Assembly: GCA_027483425.1 (NCBI GenBank)
Contig: JAIXUR010000317.1
Coordinates: 1 to 8,504 of the forward strand
Source of the DNA: Cyanobacteriota bacterium
GTDB lineage: Bacteria > Cyanobacteriota > Cyanobacteriia > Phormidesmidales > Phormidesmidaceae
DNA length: 8,504 nt
Direction of reading: 5' to 3'
The position numbers and the translations under genes are program-made. Below are positions 1-6,879 of this stretch, in pieces. Under the pieces are notes generated by a model. That model saw only the letters and a program-made list of their open reading frames with translations, had not been told where the DNA came from and searched no databases. Every line of letters begins with the position of its first letter. The first letter of the stretch is position 1.

Positions 1-1684
1 CATACTGGGAGCCCTGACCGGTAAACAAAAACACCACCCCTGGGGGCGAGGCCTGACTCGAGGCCGGGGGCTGGATAGCCAACTGCCTGAGATCCGCCAC
101 CAGGGTAGGAATATCCTGGGCCAGGAGGGCAAGGCGGTGGTCAAAGGCGGTGCGGCCAGTATTGACGGTGTGGCAAATATCGCCCAGGCTGGCCTGGGGC
201 ATTTGGTCGAGGGCCATGGCCATAGTTTGGGCATAGGCTTGCAGGGCCGGTTGCGATCGCGCCGACAGACAAAACAGATGCAGCGGCCGATCGCCCCCCG
301 GATCGGTGGTGAAAATCGGGGCCGCTTGCAGGGCCACATGGGCGTTGGTACCGCCAAAACTAAAGGCGCTGACCCCGGCAATGGCCATATTCTCGGCAGC
401 GGCCCAGGGCTCTCTCTGCTGCTGCACCTGTAGAGGCAGCTGGTCAAAGGGGATGTAGGGATTGGGGGTGTGGAAATGAAGGCTGGGCACCAGGGTTCGG
501 TGCCGCAGACAGAGGGCTACTTTAATTAAGCTGGCAATACCCGCCGCCGCCTCGGTGTGGCCAATGTTACTCTTCACCGACCCCAGACGCACCGGCTGAT
601 TAAGCTCTCGAAAGGGGCGAAACACATTGCCCAGGGCCTTGGCCTCAATGGGGTCTCCCAGCAGCGTGCCGGTGCCGTGGGCCTCGATGTAGTCCACCTG
701 GTGCAGGGGAATACCGGCTTGCTCATAGGTGGCCTTGACCACCGCCTCCTGGGCCGCCCGGTTAGGGGCTGTGAGCCCATTGGTGCGACCATCCTGGTTG
801 GTGGCGGTGCCCCGGATCAGCGCGTAGATGCGATCGCCATCGGTCAGGGCTTGGCCCAGGCGCTTCAGCACCACGGTGCCCACCCCTTCGGAGCGCACAA
901 AGCCATTGGCCGCCGCATCAAAGGCTTTGCACCGCCCTTCGGGGGACAGGGCCGTCAGTTTGCTGAAGCCTATGGTCACCGTGGGGGTCAGGATCACATT
1001 CACGCCGCCGGCTAGGGCCAGACTGGATTCCCCGCTCCACAGGCTTTGGCAGGCTAAATGCACCGCGATCAGCGATGACGAACAGGCGGTATCTACGGTC
1101 AGGCTAGGGCCCTGGAGATTGAGCAGATAGGACACGCGGTTGGCCACCATGGTGGAGGCGAGACCGGTGGTGGTGTAAGTCCCCACCACCTCTGGCCCCT
1201 GGAGCAGCAGCTGGCCATAGTCCAGGGTGGAAGCCCCAGCAAACACGCCCACGGGCTGACCGCCCAGACTCTGGGGCACAATGCCAGCATCCTCCAGGGC
1301 CTCCCATACGGTTTCTAGAAATAACCGCTGCTGGGGGTCGATATAGGGGGCTTCTCGGGGGGTAATGCCGAAAAAGGCTGGGTCAAACTGATCGACCCCC
1401 TCTAAAAAACCGCCCCAGCGGCAGTAGGTTTTACCGATAGCCTGGGGGTCAGCATCGTAGAAAGCATCGACATCCCAACGATCCGCCGGTACTTCACGGA
1501 TGGCGTCTTGTCCGGTGGCTAGCAGTTGCCAAAACGCCTCAAGATTGGGGGCCGCCGGAAACCGACAGGCCATGCCCACAATCGCGATCGGTTCTGGTAG
1601 CCCTCGTTTGCGCTGCAGTTGTAGCTCCAACAACAACCGTTTCTCTGGGGAAAGGCTGCTAATCCGCCTTGCGAGATCCTCCAC
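1..1684 (-). CDS. Type I polyketide synthase, N-terminal part (KS and start of AT); runs off the left edge
   Basis: Reading the minus strand from 1684 gives 561 uninterrupted codons. After a short N-terminal helix region (residues 1-30, rich in Leu, Arg and Glu) comes a complete beta-ketoacyl synthase domain, beginning near PIAIVGMACRFP. The catalytic triad is present: Cys201 in DTACSSS, His336 in EAHGTGT and His376 in NIGHTE. The spacings of 135 and 40 residues are normal for modular PKS KS domains. A linker follows, and the last residues (VVFLFTGQGSQY, 550-561) are the start of an acyltransferase domain. The KS should condense an acyl chain with an extender unit bound to a downstream ACP. 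The start is the GTG at 1684, the first start codon in this frame after the upstream stop; an AGGAG lies about 15 bases before it, a rather long spacing. It starts 20 bases after the FAAL-ACP stop, so the two are probably one operon. AT specificity, reductive domains and product are outside the window. Confidence 0.94.
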   Translation of the reverse strand, partial: MEDLARRISSLSPEKRLLLELQLQRKRGLPEPIAIVGMACRFPAAPNLEAFWQLLATGQDAIREVPADRWDVDAFYDADPQAIGKTYCRWGGFLEGVDQFDPAFFGITPREAPYIDPQQRLFLETVWEALEDAGIVPQSLGGQPVGVFAGASTLDYGQLLLQGPEVVGTYTTTGLASTMVANRVSYLLNLQGPSLTVDTACSSSLIAVHLACQSLWSGESSLALAGGVNVILTPTVTIGFSKLTALSPEGRCKAFDAAANGFVRSEGVGTVVLKRLGQALTDGDRIYALIRGTATNQDGRTNGLTAPNRAAQEAVVKATYEQAGIPLHQVDYIEAHGTGTLLGDPIEAKALGNVFRPFRELNQPVRLGSVKSNIGHTEAAAGIASLIKVALCLRHRTLVPSLHFHTPNPYIPFDQLPLQVQQQREPWAAAENMAIAGVSAFSFGGTNAHVALQAAPIFTTDPGGDRPLHLFCLSARSQPALQAYAQTMAMALDQMPQASLGDICHTVNTGRTAFDHRLALLAQDIPTLVADLRQLAIQPPASSQASPPGVVFLFTGQGSQY

Positions 1685-1704
1685 AGGCTGACTCCCACGC
1701 TCCT

Positions 1705-4152
1705 TTAATAACCCTGTCTGCCCAGCAGGGTTTGCACCTCTGCATCAGACAGCAGTTCTAATTCTCTTACGAGCTGCTCTAATTCTCTATGGTCTATGGG
1801 CTCCACCGGAGCGGGGGTGACGGCGTCGCTACCCTGGGCCGAGGCCAGATACAGGGATAGCGCCTCAATGGTGGGGTATTCGTAGGCCAGCGTCGGCGAA
1901 AGAGACAGCCCCAGAACCGATTCCAAGGCCTCCGCCAGCTCGACCGCCGCTAGGGAATCGAGGCCATGTTCGGCTAGGGGTTGACGGACGTCCAGGCTAG
2001 TCTTGGGCATGTTTAGGGTCGTGGCTAGCCAGGTGACCATCCAGTCTGAAATGGCCCCCGGCGTGGTGAGTAGGGCTGGCAGGGTCGCTACCCCATTGGC
2101 CGCCGTTGGCCCCGCAGTCATGGCCCCAATGGCCTGGAACCGGCCCTGGGGAGCCGCCCCATCAGCCCCGGCGTCCGACTGCTCTCTGGATGCGATCGCC
2201 TCGTTGACGACATTTCCGGCCACATCCTCGGTCACCTGTTCGGGGCTCAAGGCCTCGACAGTGCTCAGCGCTGGCCCGGCCATTGCCGCAGGCCAGCCAT
2301 AGACTACATCAAATTGTCCGTCTAAAAACATGGTCCGGCACAGATGGCGCTGTACCTTGCCGCTAGAGGTTTTGGGGATGGCGTTGGGCTTGAGCAACGC
2401 GATCGCCCCGATCTGGAGGTCGTGGTGCTCGGCCACCCGGCGACGCAGGGCGGCCACCACGGCCTCGGGGTCGGCGGTGCGCAGGGCGCTGCGCTCTAGC
2501 TCGTGCACAATTACCAGCTGCTCGGTGTCTTGCCACACCACCGAAAACGCTGCCCCACCCCCCTGACGCAACGCGCGATGGGCCTGTTCGGCGGTAGCTT
2601 CAATATCCTGGGGATAGTGGTTGCGGCCGCGGATAATAATCAGATCCTTAAGACGGCCGGTGACGTACAGATCATCGCCATAGAGAAACCCCAAATCGCC
2701 GGTCCGCAGGAAGGGGCCTTCGCCGGTATCGGCCAGGGTGGCCTGAAATACCGCTCGGGTAGCCGCCTCCCGTTGCCAGTAGCCCTGGGCAAGGCTGCGA
2801 GACCCGCGCACCCAAATTTCTCCGATGGTGTTGCCAGGGCAGGGCCGATGACTGTCAGGATCCACAATACAGATCTGGTTGGCAATGGCCGGGGGCCCGC
2901 AGCTGACAATGGGGCGGGCTGTGTCGTCATCCTGGTCATCGGCGGCAGACACCAGGGTGACCTGGTTTTTTTGCAAATCAGCCGCCTTTAGAATCAAGTG
3001 TTTGGGCTGGGCCTGCACGGCTTCGCCGGTCACCAGCAGGGTGGTTTCGGCCATGCCATAGCAGGGGTAAAAGGCCTGGGGCCGAAACCCACTGGGGGCA
3101 AAGGCGGTGGCAAATTGAGCCAGGGTCGTTTGCTGCACCGGCTCGGCCCCGCTAAAGGCCAGTTGCCAAGTCCTTAAATCCAGGGTTCGTCGCTGTTCAG
3201 GGGTCGTTTTGCGGACGCATAGGTCGTAGGCAAAGTTGGGGCCGCCGCTGGTGGTAGCCCGGTAGTGGGAAATCGCCTCTAGCCAGCGCACCGGCCGTTG
3301 CAGAAAAGAAACTGGGGCCATCAGGGTCATTTCGGCCCCGACATAGAGGGGCTGCAAAATGCCGCCCACCAGGCCCATGTCGTGGTACGGAGGCAGCCAA
3401 GAAACCCCTCGACTGGTGGCGGTGTTGCCAAAGCAGTGGCTAATCAGCTCCGAATTGTGCAGCAGGTTGTCGTGGCTGATCATGACCCCCTTGGGCAGGG
3501 CCGTGGAGCCAGAGGTGTATTGCAACAGAGCCAGGGTGGAGGGGGTGACCACCGGGGGGTGCCACTGCTGGGCCAGGTCGGGTTGCAGGCCATCGGTGCT
3601 CAGGCAGTAGAGCGATCGCAACTGGGGTGTTTCGGCCAGTCGTCGCTCGAGTTTTTGCAGGGTGGCGTTGTCGGTCAGGGCGACGGTGGCCCCGGCATCC
3701 TGCACCATGGCCTGGATGCGATCCAGGGAGCGGTTAGGGCGGGGGGGGTAGGCGGGCACCGCGATCGCTCCGGCGTACAGACACCCAAAAAAGGCGGCAA
3801 TGTAGTCAAGCCCGGCGGGGTAGAGCAGCAGGACCGGCTGGTTCTGACAGTTTAAATCTTGCAGCAGCACGGCGATCGCCTGGGCCTGCTGCTGGAGCGC
3901 CCCATAGGTGATCGTTTCGGCGGTCTCTGGAGTACCCTCCGTCAGAAACCGATAGGCGATGCCCTGGGGGGTTTTCTGGGCCCGCCAGGTCAATAGCTCC
4001 ACAAATGTTGTCGCATTTGGGGCCGTCGCATTTGAGGTCGTCGCATTCGGCAATGGCTGTAACAACTCCTGATTTAGCTCCTGGTTCAACATATCCACAG
4101 CCTTGAGAAAATCGGAGTAGCGTCCCTGGCCGCGAGATTGCGCCAGCCACAC
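1705..4152 (-). CDS. Fatty acyl-AMP ligase fused to an acyl carrier protein (FAAL-ACP)
   Basis: This 815-residue protein activates a fatty acid as acyl-AMP and should pass it to its own ACP. The adenylating domain (about 45-620) shows YTSGSTALPKGV (212-223, phosphate-binding loop), CYGMAET (364-370), RTGDLGF (483-489), the hinge region GRLKDLIIIRGRNHYP (499-514) and the C-terminal lysine motif PKTSSGK (593-599). The RGRNHYPQDIE form and overall length fit FAALs better than acyl-CoA ligases. After an Ala/Gly-rich linker (625-695) an ACP domain follows, with Ser733 in GLDSLAAVE as the phosphopantetheine site. The last 30 residues (HRELEQLVRELELLSDAEV) are helical and acidic, like PKS docking tails, and may contact the N terminus of the next PKS. 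The GTG at 4152 is the only start after an in-frame TGA just upstream, but its ribosome site is weak; ATG at 4092 (residue 21) is possible. Use in an olefin-synthase-like, glycolipid or lipopeptide pathway cannot be told from here. Confidence 0.94.
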   Translation of the reverse strand: MWLAQSRGQGRYSDFLKAVDMLNQELNQELLQPLPNATTSNATAPNATTFVELLTWRAQKTPQGIAYRFLTEGTPETAETITYGALQQQAQAIAVLLQDLNCQNQPVLLLYPAGLDYIAAFFGCLYAGAIAVPAYPPRPNRSLDRIQAMVQDAGATVALTDNATLQKLERRLAETPQLRSLYCLSTDGLQPDLAQQWHPPVVTPSTLALLQYTSGSTALPKGVMISHDNLLHNSELISHCFGNTATSRGVSWLPPYHDMGLVGGILQPLYVGAEMTLMAPVSFLQRPVRWLEAISHYRATTSGGPNFAYDLCVRKTTPEQRRTLDLRTWQLAFSGAEPVQQTTLAQFATAFAPSGFRPQAFYPCYGMAETTLLVTGEAVQAQPKHLILKAADLQKNQVTLVSAADDQDDDTARPIVSCGPPAIANQICIVDPDSHRPCPGNTIGEIWVRGSRSLAQGYWQREAATRAVFQATLADTGEGPFLRTGDLGFLYGDDLYVTGRLKDLIIIRGRNHYPQDIEATAEQAHRALRQGGGAAFSVVWQDTEQLVIVHELERSALRTADPEAVVAALRRRVAEHHDLQIGAIALLKPNAIPKTSSGKVQRHLCRTMFLDGQFDVVYGWPAAMAGPALSTVEALSPEQVTEDVAGNVVNEAIASREQSDAGADGAAPQGRFQAIGAMTAGPTAANGVATLPALLTTPGAISDWMVTWLATTLNMPKTSLDVRQPLAEHGLDSLAAVELAEALESVLGLSLSPTLAYEYPTIEALSLYLASAQGSDAVTPAPVEPIDHRELEQLVRELELLSDAEVQTLLGRQGY
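4003..4047 (-). repeat. Three tandem 15-bp codon repeats (Asn-Ala-Thr pentapeptides) in the FAAL N terminus
   Basis: Residues 36-50 of the FAAL-ACP read NATTS NATAP NATTF, encoded by three 15-bp copies that each begin AATGCGAC. The repeat lies before the adenylating domain in a probably disordered segment. It looks like a small in-frame tandem expansion and may vary in copy number between strains. Confidence 0.8.
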
Positions 4153-4419
4153 CGCTGCGATCGCGCGGCCCTGTGATCACCCCAGGCTCTCAGGGATAGG
4201 CACCAACCATTTAGTTTAGCTAGGCAGGTTCTCAAGGTCAGCAAACTCGATCGTGGCCTCATCGGCACCATAGCCAGAACTATTACAGCGGTAAAATAGC
4301 GGAAACCTCCTGAGATTTAAGGAGGACTGCCTAAGCGCATTCTAGAATACCAATAGAGGTAGCCCATTACCTAGGCTTAACCCAGGGACGAGCTCAGCCC
4401 AGGTAATCGGGACGGTGAG
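4153..4419. other. Non-coding region between the FAAL-ACP gene and the small membrane protein gene
   Basis: No convincing gene is seen on either strand. The short reading frames here have no family resemblance and overlap the FAAL start. The region should hold the promoter of the FAAL-PKS operon, reading leftward, but no clear -35/-10 pair stands out. A hairpin with 6-bp arms CCTCCT (4306-4311) and AGGAGG (4320-4325) is present without a T tract. A stronger stem-loop at 4366-4407 is listed separately. Confidence 0.6.
4366..4407 (-). terminator. Stem-loop just after the small membrane protein gene, possible transcript end
   Basis: The plus-strand arms ATTACCTAGGCT (4366-4377) and AGCCCAGGTAAT (4396-4407) form a 12-bp stem with an 18-base loop. 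In a minus-strand transcript the single mismatch becomes a G-U pair, so the stem is continuous there. This favours a role in RNA read from that strand, starting 12 bases after the stop at 4420. No U tract follows, so it may be an RNA-stabilising 3' hairpin or a factor-dependent end rather than a classic intrinsic terminator. Confidence 0.45.
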
Positions 4420-4494
4420 TTACCCTCTGAATTCCATCCAGGGTAGACAAGACAGCAGATTGGATTTGACTAACAGGCCCAGCTCAGCCCAGGT
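4391..4494. repeat. 14-bp direct repeat (4391-4404 and 4481-4494)
   Basis: The sequence AGCTCAGCCCAGGT occurs twice, 90 bases apart. One copy lies inside the small membrane protein gene, where it encodes TWAEL. The other lies after its stop codon and forms one arm of the 3' stem-loop. Both are in the same reading phase, so the second copy would also read TWAEL if the stop were absent. Confidence 0.7.
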
Positions 4495-4638
4495 GCCAAC
4501 CCGTGGCGGGACAATGGATAACGGGGCCGGTACCATATCGCCACGAAAATCTAGGATCTGCACCAGGACTAGATAGCCGATGGCCAACAGCAGAGATATG
4601 ACGCCGGTAATCACCGCAACTAGTTTTGAACGATCCAT
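4420..4638 (-). CDS. Small single-helix membrane protein, conserved cyanobacterial type
   Basis: This 72-residue protein begins MDRSKLVAVITGVISLLLAI. It has one strongly hydrophobic segment (about residues 7-27) after a short positively charged N terminus, followed by LDFRGDMVPAP. From memory, very similar short proteins of unknown function, with a TM helix followed by an LDFRGE/D-MxPAP motif, are common in cyanobacteria. I cannot verify this here. The C-terminal half (residues 40-72) is less familiar and may be an extension specific to this lineage. The start is ATG at 4638; the ribosome-binding site is weak. It probably sits in the plasma or thylakoid membrane, with the positive-inside rule placing the N terminus in the cytoplasm. 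It is transcribed away from the ABC ATPase gene and shares a roughly 220-base upstream region with it. Function unknown. Confidence 0.62.
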   Translation of the reverse strand: MDRSKLVAVITGVISLLLAIGYLVLVQILDFRGDMVPAPLSIVPPRVGTWAELGLLVKSNLLSCLPWMEFRG

Positions 4639-4861
4639 AGGTCAGGTCTTCACGCAACGTATTCTTCACTCAACGGGTATGGATGGCTCCCACATCTAGT
4701 ATCAGGGAATAGACGTTTCTCGGCCATCCGTAGGACAAGAGTATCGCTTACCCTGCCATAGATTGCGATTCAAGGCCGATGGCAAGGGGACAGTTTTGCC
4801 AGGGTATTCTAGGGGAAAGCTACACCATGATTGTCGTCTCTTGCGCTTCAACACGGTTTCT
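4639..4861. other. Divergent intergenic region upstream of the small membrane protein and ABC ATPase genes
   Basis: About 220 bases separate the two divergent start codons, so the promoters of both genes should lie here. I see no consensus promoter I would defend. A short inverted repeat, TGGCAA (4780-4785) and TTGCCA (4796-4801), lies about 60 bases before the chosen ABC start. The ABC reading frame stays open back to a TTG at 4763, but that stretch does not look like protein of this family. Confidence 0.5.
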
Positions 4862-5842
4862 ATGAGTGCCCCACTGCTACCGGTTGACCTGGCTGATTTC
4901 CAGCATCGCCCTCCCGGCGATCGCCCTGTGGTGGTACAGACCCAAGGGCTCGCTAAAGCCTATCGCACCGGGTTTTGGCTTAATCAGTGCGTGACCTCCC
5001 TCCAAAATTGCTCCCTCACCATCTACCAGGGGGAAACCTTTGGCCTGCTGGGGCCCAATGGCGCGGGCAAAACGACGCTGCTGAAAATCTTGCTGGGTAT
5101 TATTCGCCCCACCGCAGGTACCGCTACCCTGCTGGGCCATCCCCTGGGAGAAAGTGCCGTTAAGCAGCGCATTGGCTATCTGCCCGAAAATGCCTACTTC
5201 TACGACTTTTTGACCGGCTGGGAGTTTTTGCAGTACACCGCCGGTCTGTTTGGTCTGTCGAAGGCCGCCCAGCAGCGGCGGATTGTTGAGCTGTTGGATC
5301 TGGTGGGGTTGTCCCAGGCCGCCGCCAAGAAAAAACAGCTGCGCCAGTACTCGAAGGGCATGCTCCAGCGGGTGGGCATGGCCCAGGCGTTGATCAATGA
5401 CCCAGATGTGGTGTTTTTGGATGAGCCGATGTCGGGGCTTGACCCCACCGGGCGCTTTCAGGTGCGGGAAATTATTCTTGCCCTCAAGGGCGAGGGTAAG
5501 ACCATCTTTTTTAACAGCCACATTTTGTCGGATGTGGAGGTGATCTGCGATCGCATTGCCATGCTCGACCAGGGCGAACTGATTGCCCTGGGCAACCTGG
5601 ACGAGCTGCTGGGCACCGCCGACCAATACTTTGTCAAGGGGCGCGGCGGACGCATCGCCGACCTGGAACCCTGGCTCGACCACATGACGGTGCAGGGTGA
5701 CCTCTGGCACGGCCACGTGAAGGGCGACCTCTACGATTTTGCCAAGCAGATTCCGGTGGCTGGGGGGCACCTGATTACCCTGCAGCAGACCCGGCCTACC
5801 CTGGAAGAGTTTTTCATAGACAAAATTCGCCAGCGGGGCTAG
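4862..5842 (+). CDS. ABC transporter ATP-binding protein (ABC-2 / NatA-GldA type)
   Basis: This 326-residue protein has one ATPase domain with all core motifs, numbered from the ATG at 4862: Walker A GPNGAGKT (64-71), Q-loop region IGYLPEN with Glu in place of Gln, signature YSKGM (163-167), Walker B VVFLDEP (183-189) with D-loop SGLDP, and H-loop His220. The YSKGM signature, IGYLPEN and a roughly 80-residue C-terminal extension ending TLEEFF fit ATPases that power ABC-2 type exporters of the NatA, GldA or drug-export kind. Such ATPases pair with a separate six-helix permease, but none is next to it here, so substrate and direction cannot be named. ATG 4862 was chosen because the TTG at 4763 would add 33 residues unlike the family. 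The stop overlaps the stop of the convergent NuiA-like gene. Confidence 0.9.
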   Translation: MSAPLLPVDLADFQHRPPGDRPVVVQTQGLAKAYRTGFWLNQCVTSLQNCSLTIYQGETFGLLGPNGAGKTTLLKILLGIIRPTAGTATLLGHPLGESAVKQRIGYLPENAYFYDFLTGWEFLQYTAGLFGLSKAAQQRRIVELLDLVGLSQAAAKKKQLRQYSKGMLQRVGMAQALINDPDVVFLDEPMSGLDPTGRFQVREIILALKGEGKTIFFNSHILSDVEVICDRIAMLDQGELIALGNLDELLGTADQYFVKGRGGRIADLEPWLDHMTVQGDLWHGHVKGDLYDFAKQIPVAGGHLITLQQTRPTLEEFFIDKIRQRG

Positions 5843-6249
5843 GTTTCTACCACATGGGTACAGACCCCCAGGTAGGAGCCGGTGGAATGCCGCCCCAGCA
5901 GGTATACCGTCACAGTCCCCTTGCCTACCCGAATGTAGTTGAGGTCTTCGAGGTGGGTTTCTAGCACATCGCGGAGGTTGGCGTATTTTTGGGCCAGGTG
6001 CCCCCCCTGTTCGCTGGCCCAGTAGGGGTTGTTGAGCACGGGCCGAAAGAACGCCTCGGCGGGCAGAATTTCCACGCTGTCTCCGGCCCCCAGCTTTTGG
6101 CCCAGGGCTTCGGTGCTAGGCAGGGGGTCGGCGTAGATCACCAGGGAGACCAGCGCGTCGGTTTCGCTGGGGTACCAAAGACCGGTGAGCGCCCCCTCCA
6201 TCGCGGATAGGCAGATCGCCAATTCGTAATGTTCGGGCTGAAGTTCCAT
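5839..6249 (-). CDS. NuiA-like nuclease A inhibitor family protein
   Basis: The predicted protein has 136 residues, against 135 for Anabaena NuiA, the inhibitor of the sugar-nonspecific nuclease NucA. The C-terminal third matches the family pattern best: a helix with LETHLEDLNYIRVG, then strands TVTVYLLGR and GSYLGVCTHVVET. As I recall the NucA-NuiA structure, the C-terminal Thr of NuiA reaches the nuclease active site and helps bridge the metal ion; this protein also ends in Glu-Thr. It probably acts in the cytoplasm to protect the cell from its own or incoming nuclease, but no nuclease gene is visible nearby. Family members kept for other roles are possible. ATG at 6249 gives the family length. 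The frame stays open to 6405 upstream, but that extension would be encoded by the inverted-repeat element at 6306-6410. It lies downstream of prxQ in the same direction. Confidence 0.8.
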   Translation of the reverse strand: MELQPEHYELAICLSAMEGALTGLWYPSETDALVSLVIYADPLPSTEALGQKLGAGDSVEILPAEAFFRPVLNNPYWASEQGGHLAQKYANLRDVLETHLEDLNYIRVGKGTVTVYLLGRHSTGSYLGVCTHVVET

Positions 6250-6305
6250 AGCAGAGGTTTTTGAACCAGAAAGAGTTGTCACGTTATCCAGGAAACACCA
6301 GCCTC

Positions 6306-6410
6306 TTAGAGTATCCCAACTAAAAAAATATCCCTTCCAAGAACGCGAACTCGGCCCGTTGGGCCGGTCGCGGCGAGATCCCGGATAGGTATTTAGTTGG
6401 AACACTCTTA
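6306..6410. mobile_element. MITE-like inverted-repeat element flanked by TTA
   Basis: Arms AGAGTATCCCAACTAAA (6308-6324) and TTTAGTTGGAACACTCT (6392-6408) are 17-bp inverted repeats with two differences. Both differences become G-U pairs in minus-strand RNA. The outside triplet TTA occurs at 6306-6308 and 6408-6410, consistent with a TTA or TA target duplication like that of IS630/Tc1-mariner relatives. Inside are further nested arms: TATCC/GGATA (6329-6333, 6383-6387), CGCGA/TCGCG (6344-6348, 6368-6372) and CGGCCC/GGGCCG with a 3-base loop (6352-6366). The whole roughly 100-bp unit can therefore fold into one long hairpin. It contains no gene. The right TTA is also the prxQ stop codon on the minus strand. 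A bifunctional terminator between prxQ and the NuiA-like gene is an alternative reading. Confidence 0.6.
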
Positions 6411-6869
6411 GGCGGTTTGCAGGGTTTTCAAAATACCCATGGCCTCGTCCACATGACCCTTGGGGTTGAACTGAGAATTAAAAATATGCCGCACCTTGCC
6501 CGCTTTGTCGATCACGTAGGTGACTCGACCCGGCAGGAGGCCGAGGGTTGTCGGTACCCCGTAGGCCTTGCGCACGGTCGAACTGCGATCGCTCACCAGG
6601 GTAAACGGCAAGTTGTGCTTGCTGGCAAAGGCCCGGTGGGAGTCGGGAGAGTCGCTGCTAATGCCAATCACCTCAGCGCCTGCGGTGACAAAGTCTTCGT
6701 AGCGATCGCGAAACGAGCAAGACTCCACGGTACAGCCGGGGGTGTCATCTTTGGGGTAGAAGTAGAGCACCACGGCCTTTTGGCCTTGGAAGCTGCTCAA
6801 GGTCACCGCCTCACCCCGTTGGTTGAGCAGCGTAAAGTTGGGGGCGGTATCGCCAACGCTAATCGGCAT
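6408..6869 (-). CDS. bcp: Thioredoxin-dependent peroxiredoxin, PrxQ/Bcp type
   Basis: This 153-residue protein reduces hydrogen peroxide and organic peroxides, using thioredoxin as the electron donor. It starts MPISVGDTAPNFTL, the usual peroxiredoxin N terminus. The core motif DDTPGCTVESC (41-51) gives the peroxidatic Cys46 and, five residues later, the resolving Cys51 within CSFRD; this CX4C spacing defines the PrxQ/Bcp atypical 2-Cys class. GISSDSPDSHRAFASKH and LPGRVTYVIDKAGKV are also typical. Length matches the family and nothing is missing. It is probably cytoplasmic, with a likely role in peroxide defence during photosynthesis. The ATG at 6869 is preceded by AGGAG with a 10-base gap. 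That ribosome site overlaps a 12-bp palindrome (6881-6892). The stop codon forms the edge of the MITE-like element. Confidence 0.96.
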   Translation of the reverse strand: MPISVGDTAPNFTLLNQRGEAVTLSSFQGQKAVVLYFYPKDDTPGCTVESCSFRDRYEDFVTAGAEVIGISSDSPDSHRAFASKHNLPFTLVSDRSSTVRKAYGVPTTLGLLPGRVTYVIDKAGKVRHIFNSQFNPKGHVDEAMGILKTLQTA

Positions 6870-6879
6870 AGCTAGGAAT

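Noticed and set aside
137..1307. Several open frames on both strands within 137-1307
   Set aside because: They are shadows of the ketosynthase on the minus strand; the KS motifs and catalytic triad fix the true frame, and GC-rich DNA keeps other frames open.
2003..3855. Plus-strand open frames and an extra minus frame inside the FAAL-ACP gene
   Set aside because: Their translations are low-complexity and match no family, while the minus frame carries the complete FAAL and ACP motifs.
4086..4271. Minus-strand frames across the FAAL start (also 3806-4180)
   Set aside because: They overlap the FAAL coding region in other frames, are rich in Arg and Pro, and have no ribosome site or recognisable domain.
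4763..4861. A 33-residue N-terminal extension of the ABC ATPase from a TTG start
   Set aside because: It is unlike the family's N terminus; the ATG at 4862 gives a normal length.
4877..5770. A 297-codon open frame antisense to the ABC ATPase
   Set aside because: The sense strand has all ABC motifs in order; the antisense translation is rich in Gly, Gln, His and Val and matches nothing.
6250..6405. N-terminal extension of the NuiA-like protein to 6405
   Set aside because: Most of this stretch is the inverted-repeat element, and NuiA length is reached from the ATG at 6249.
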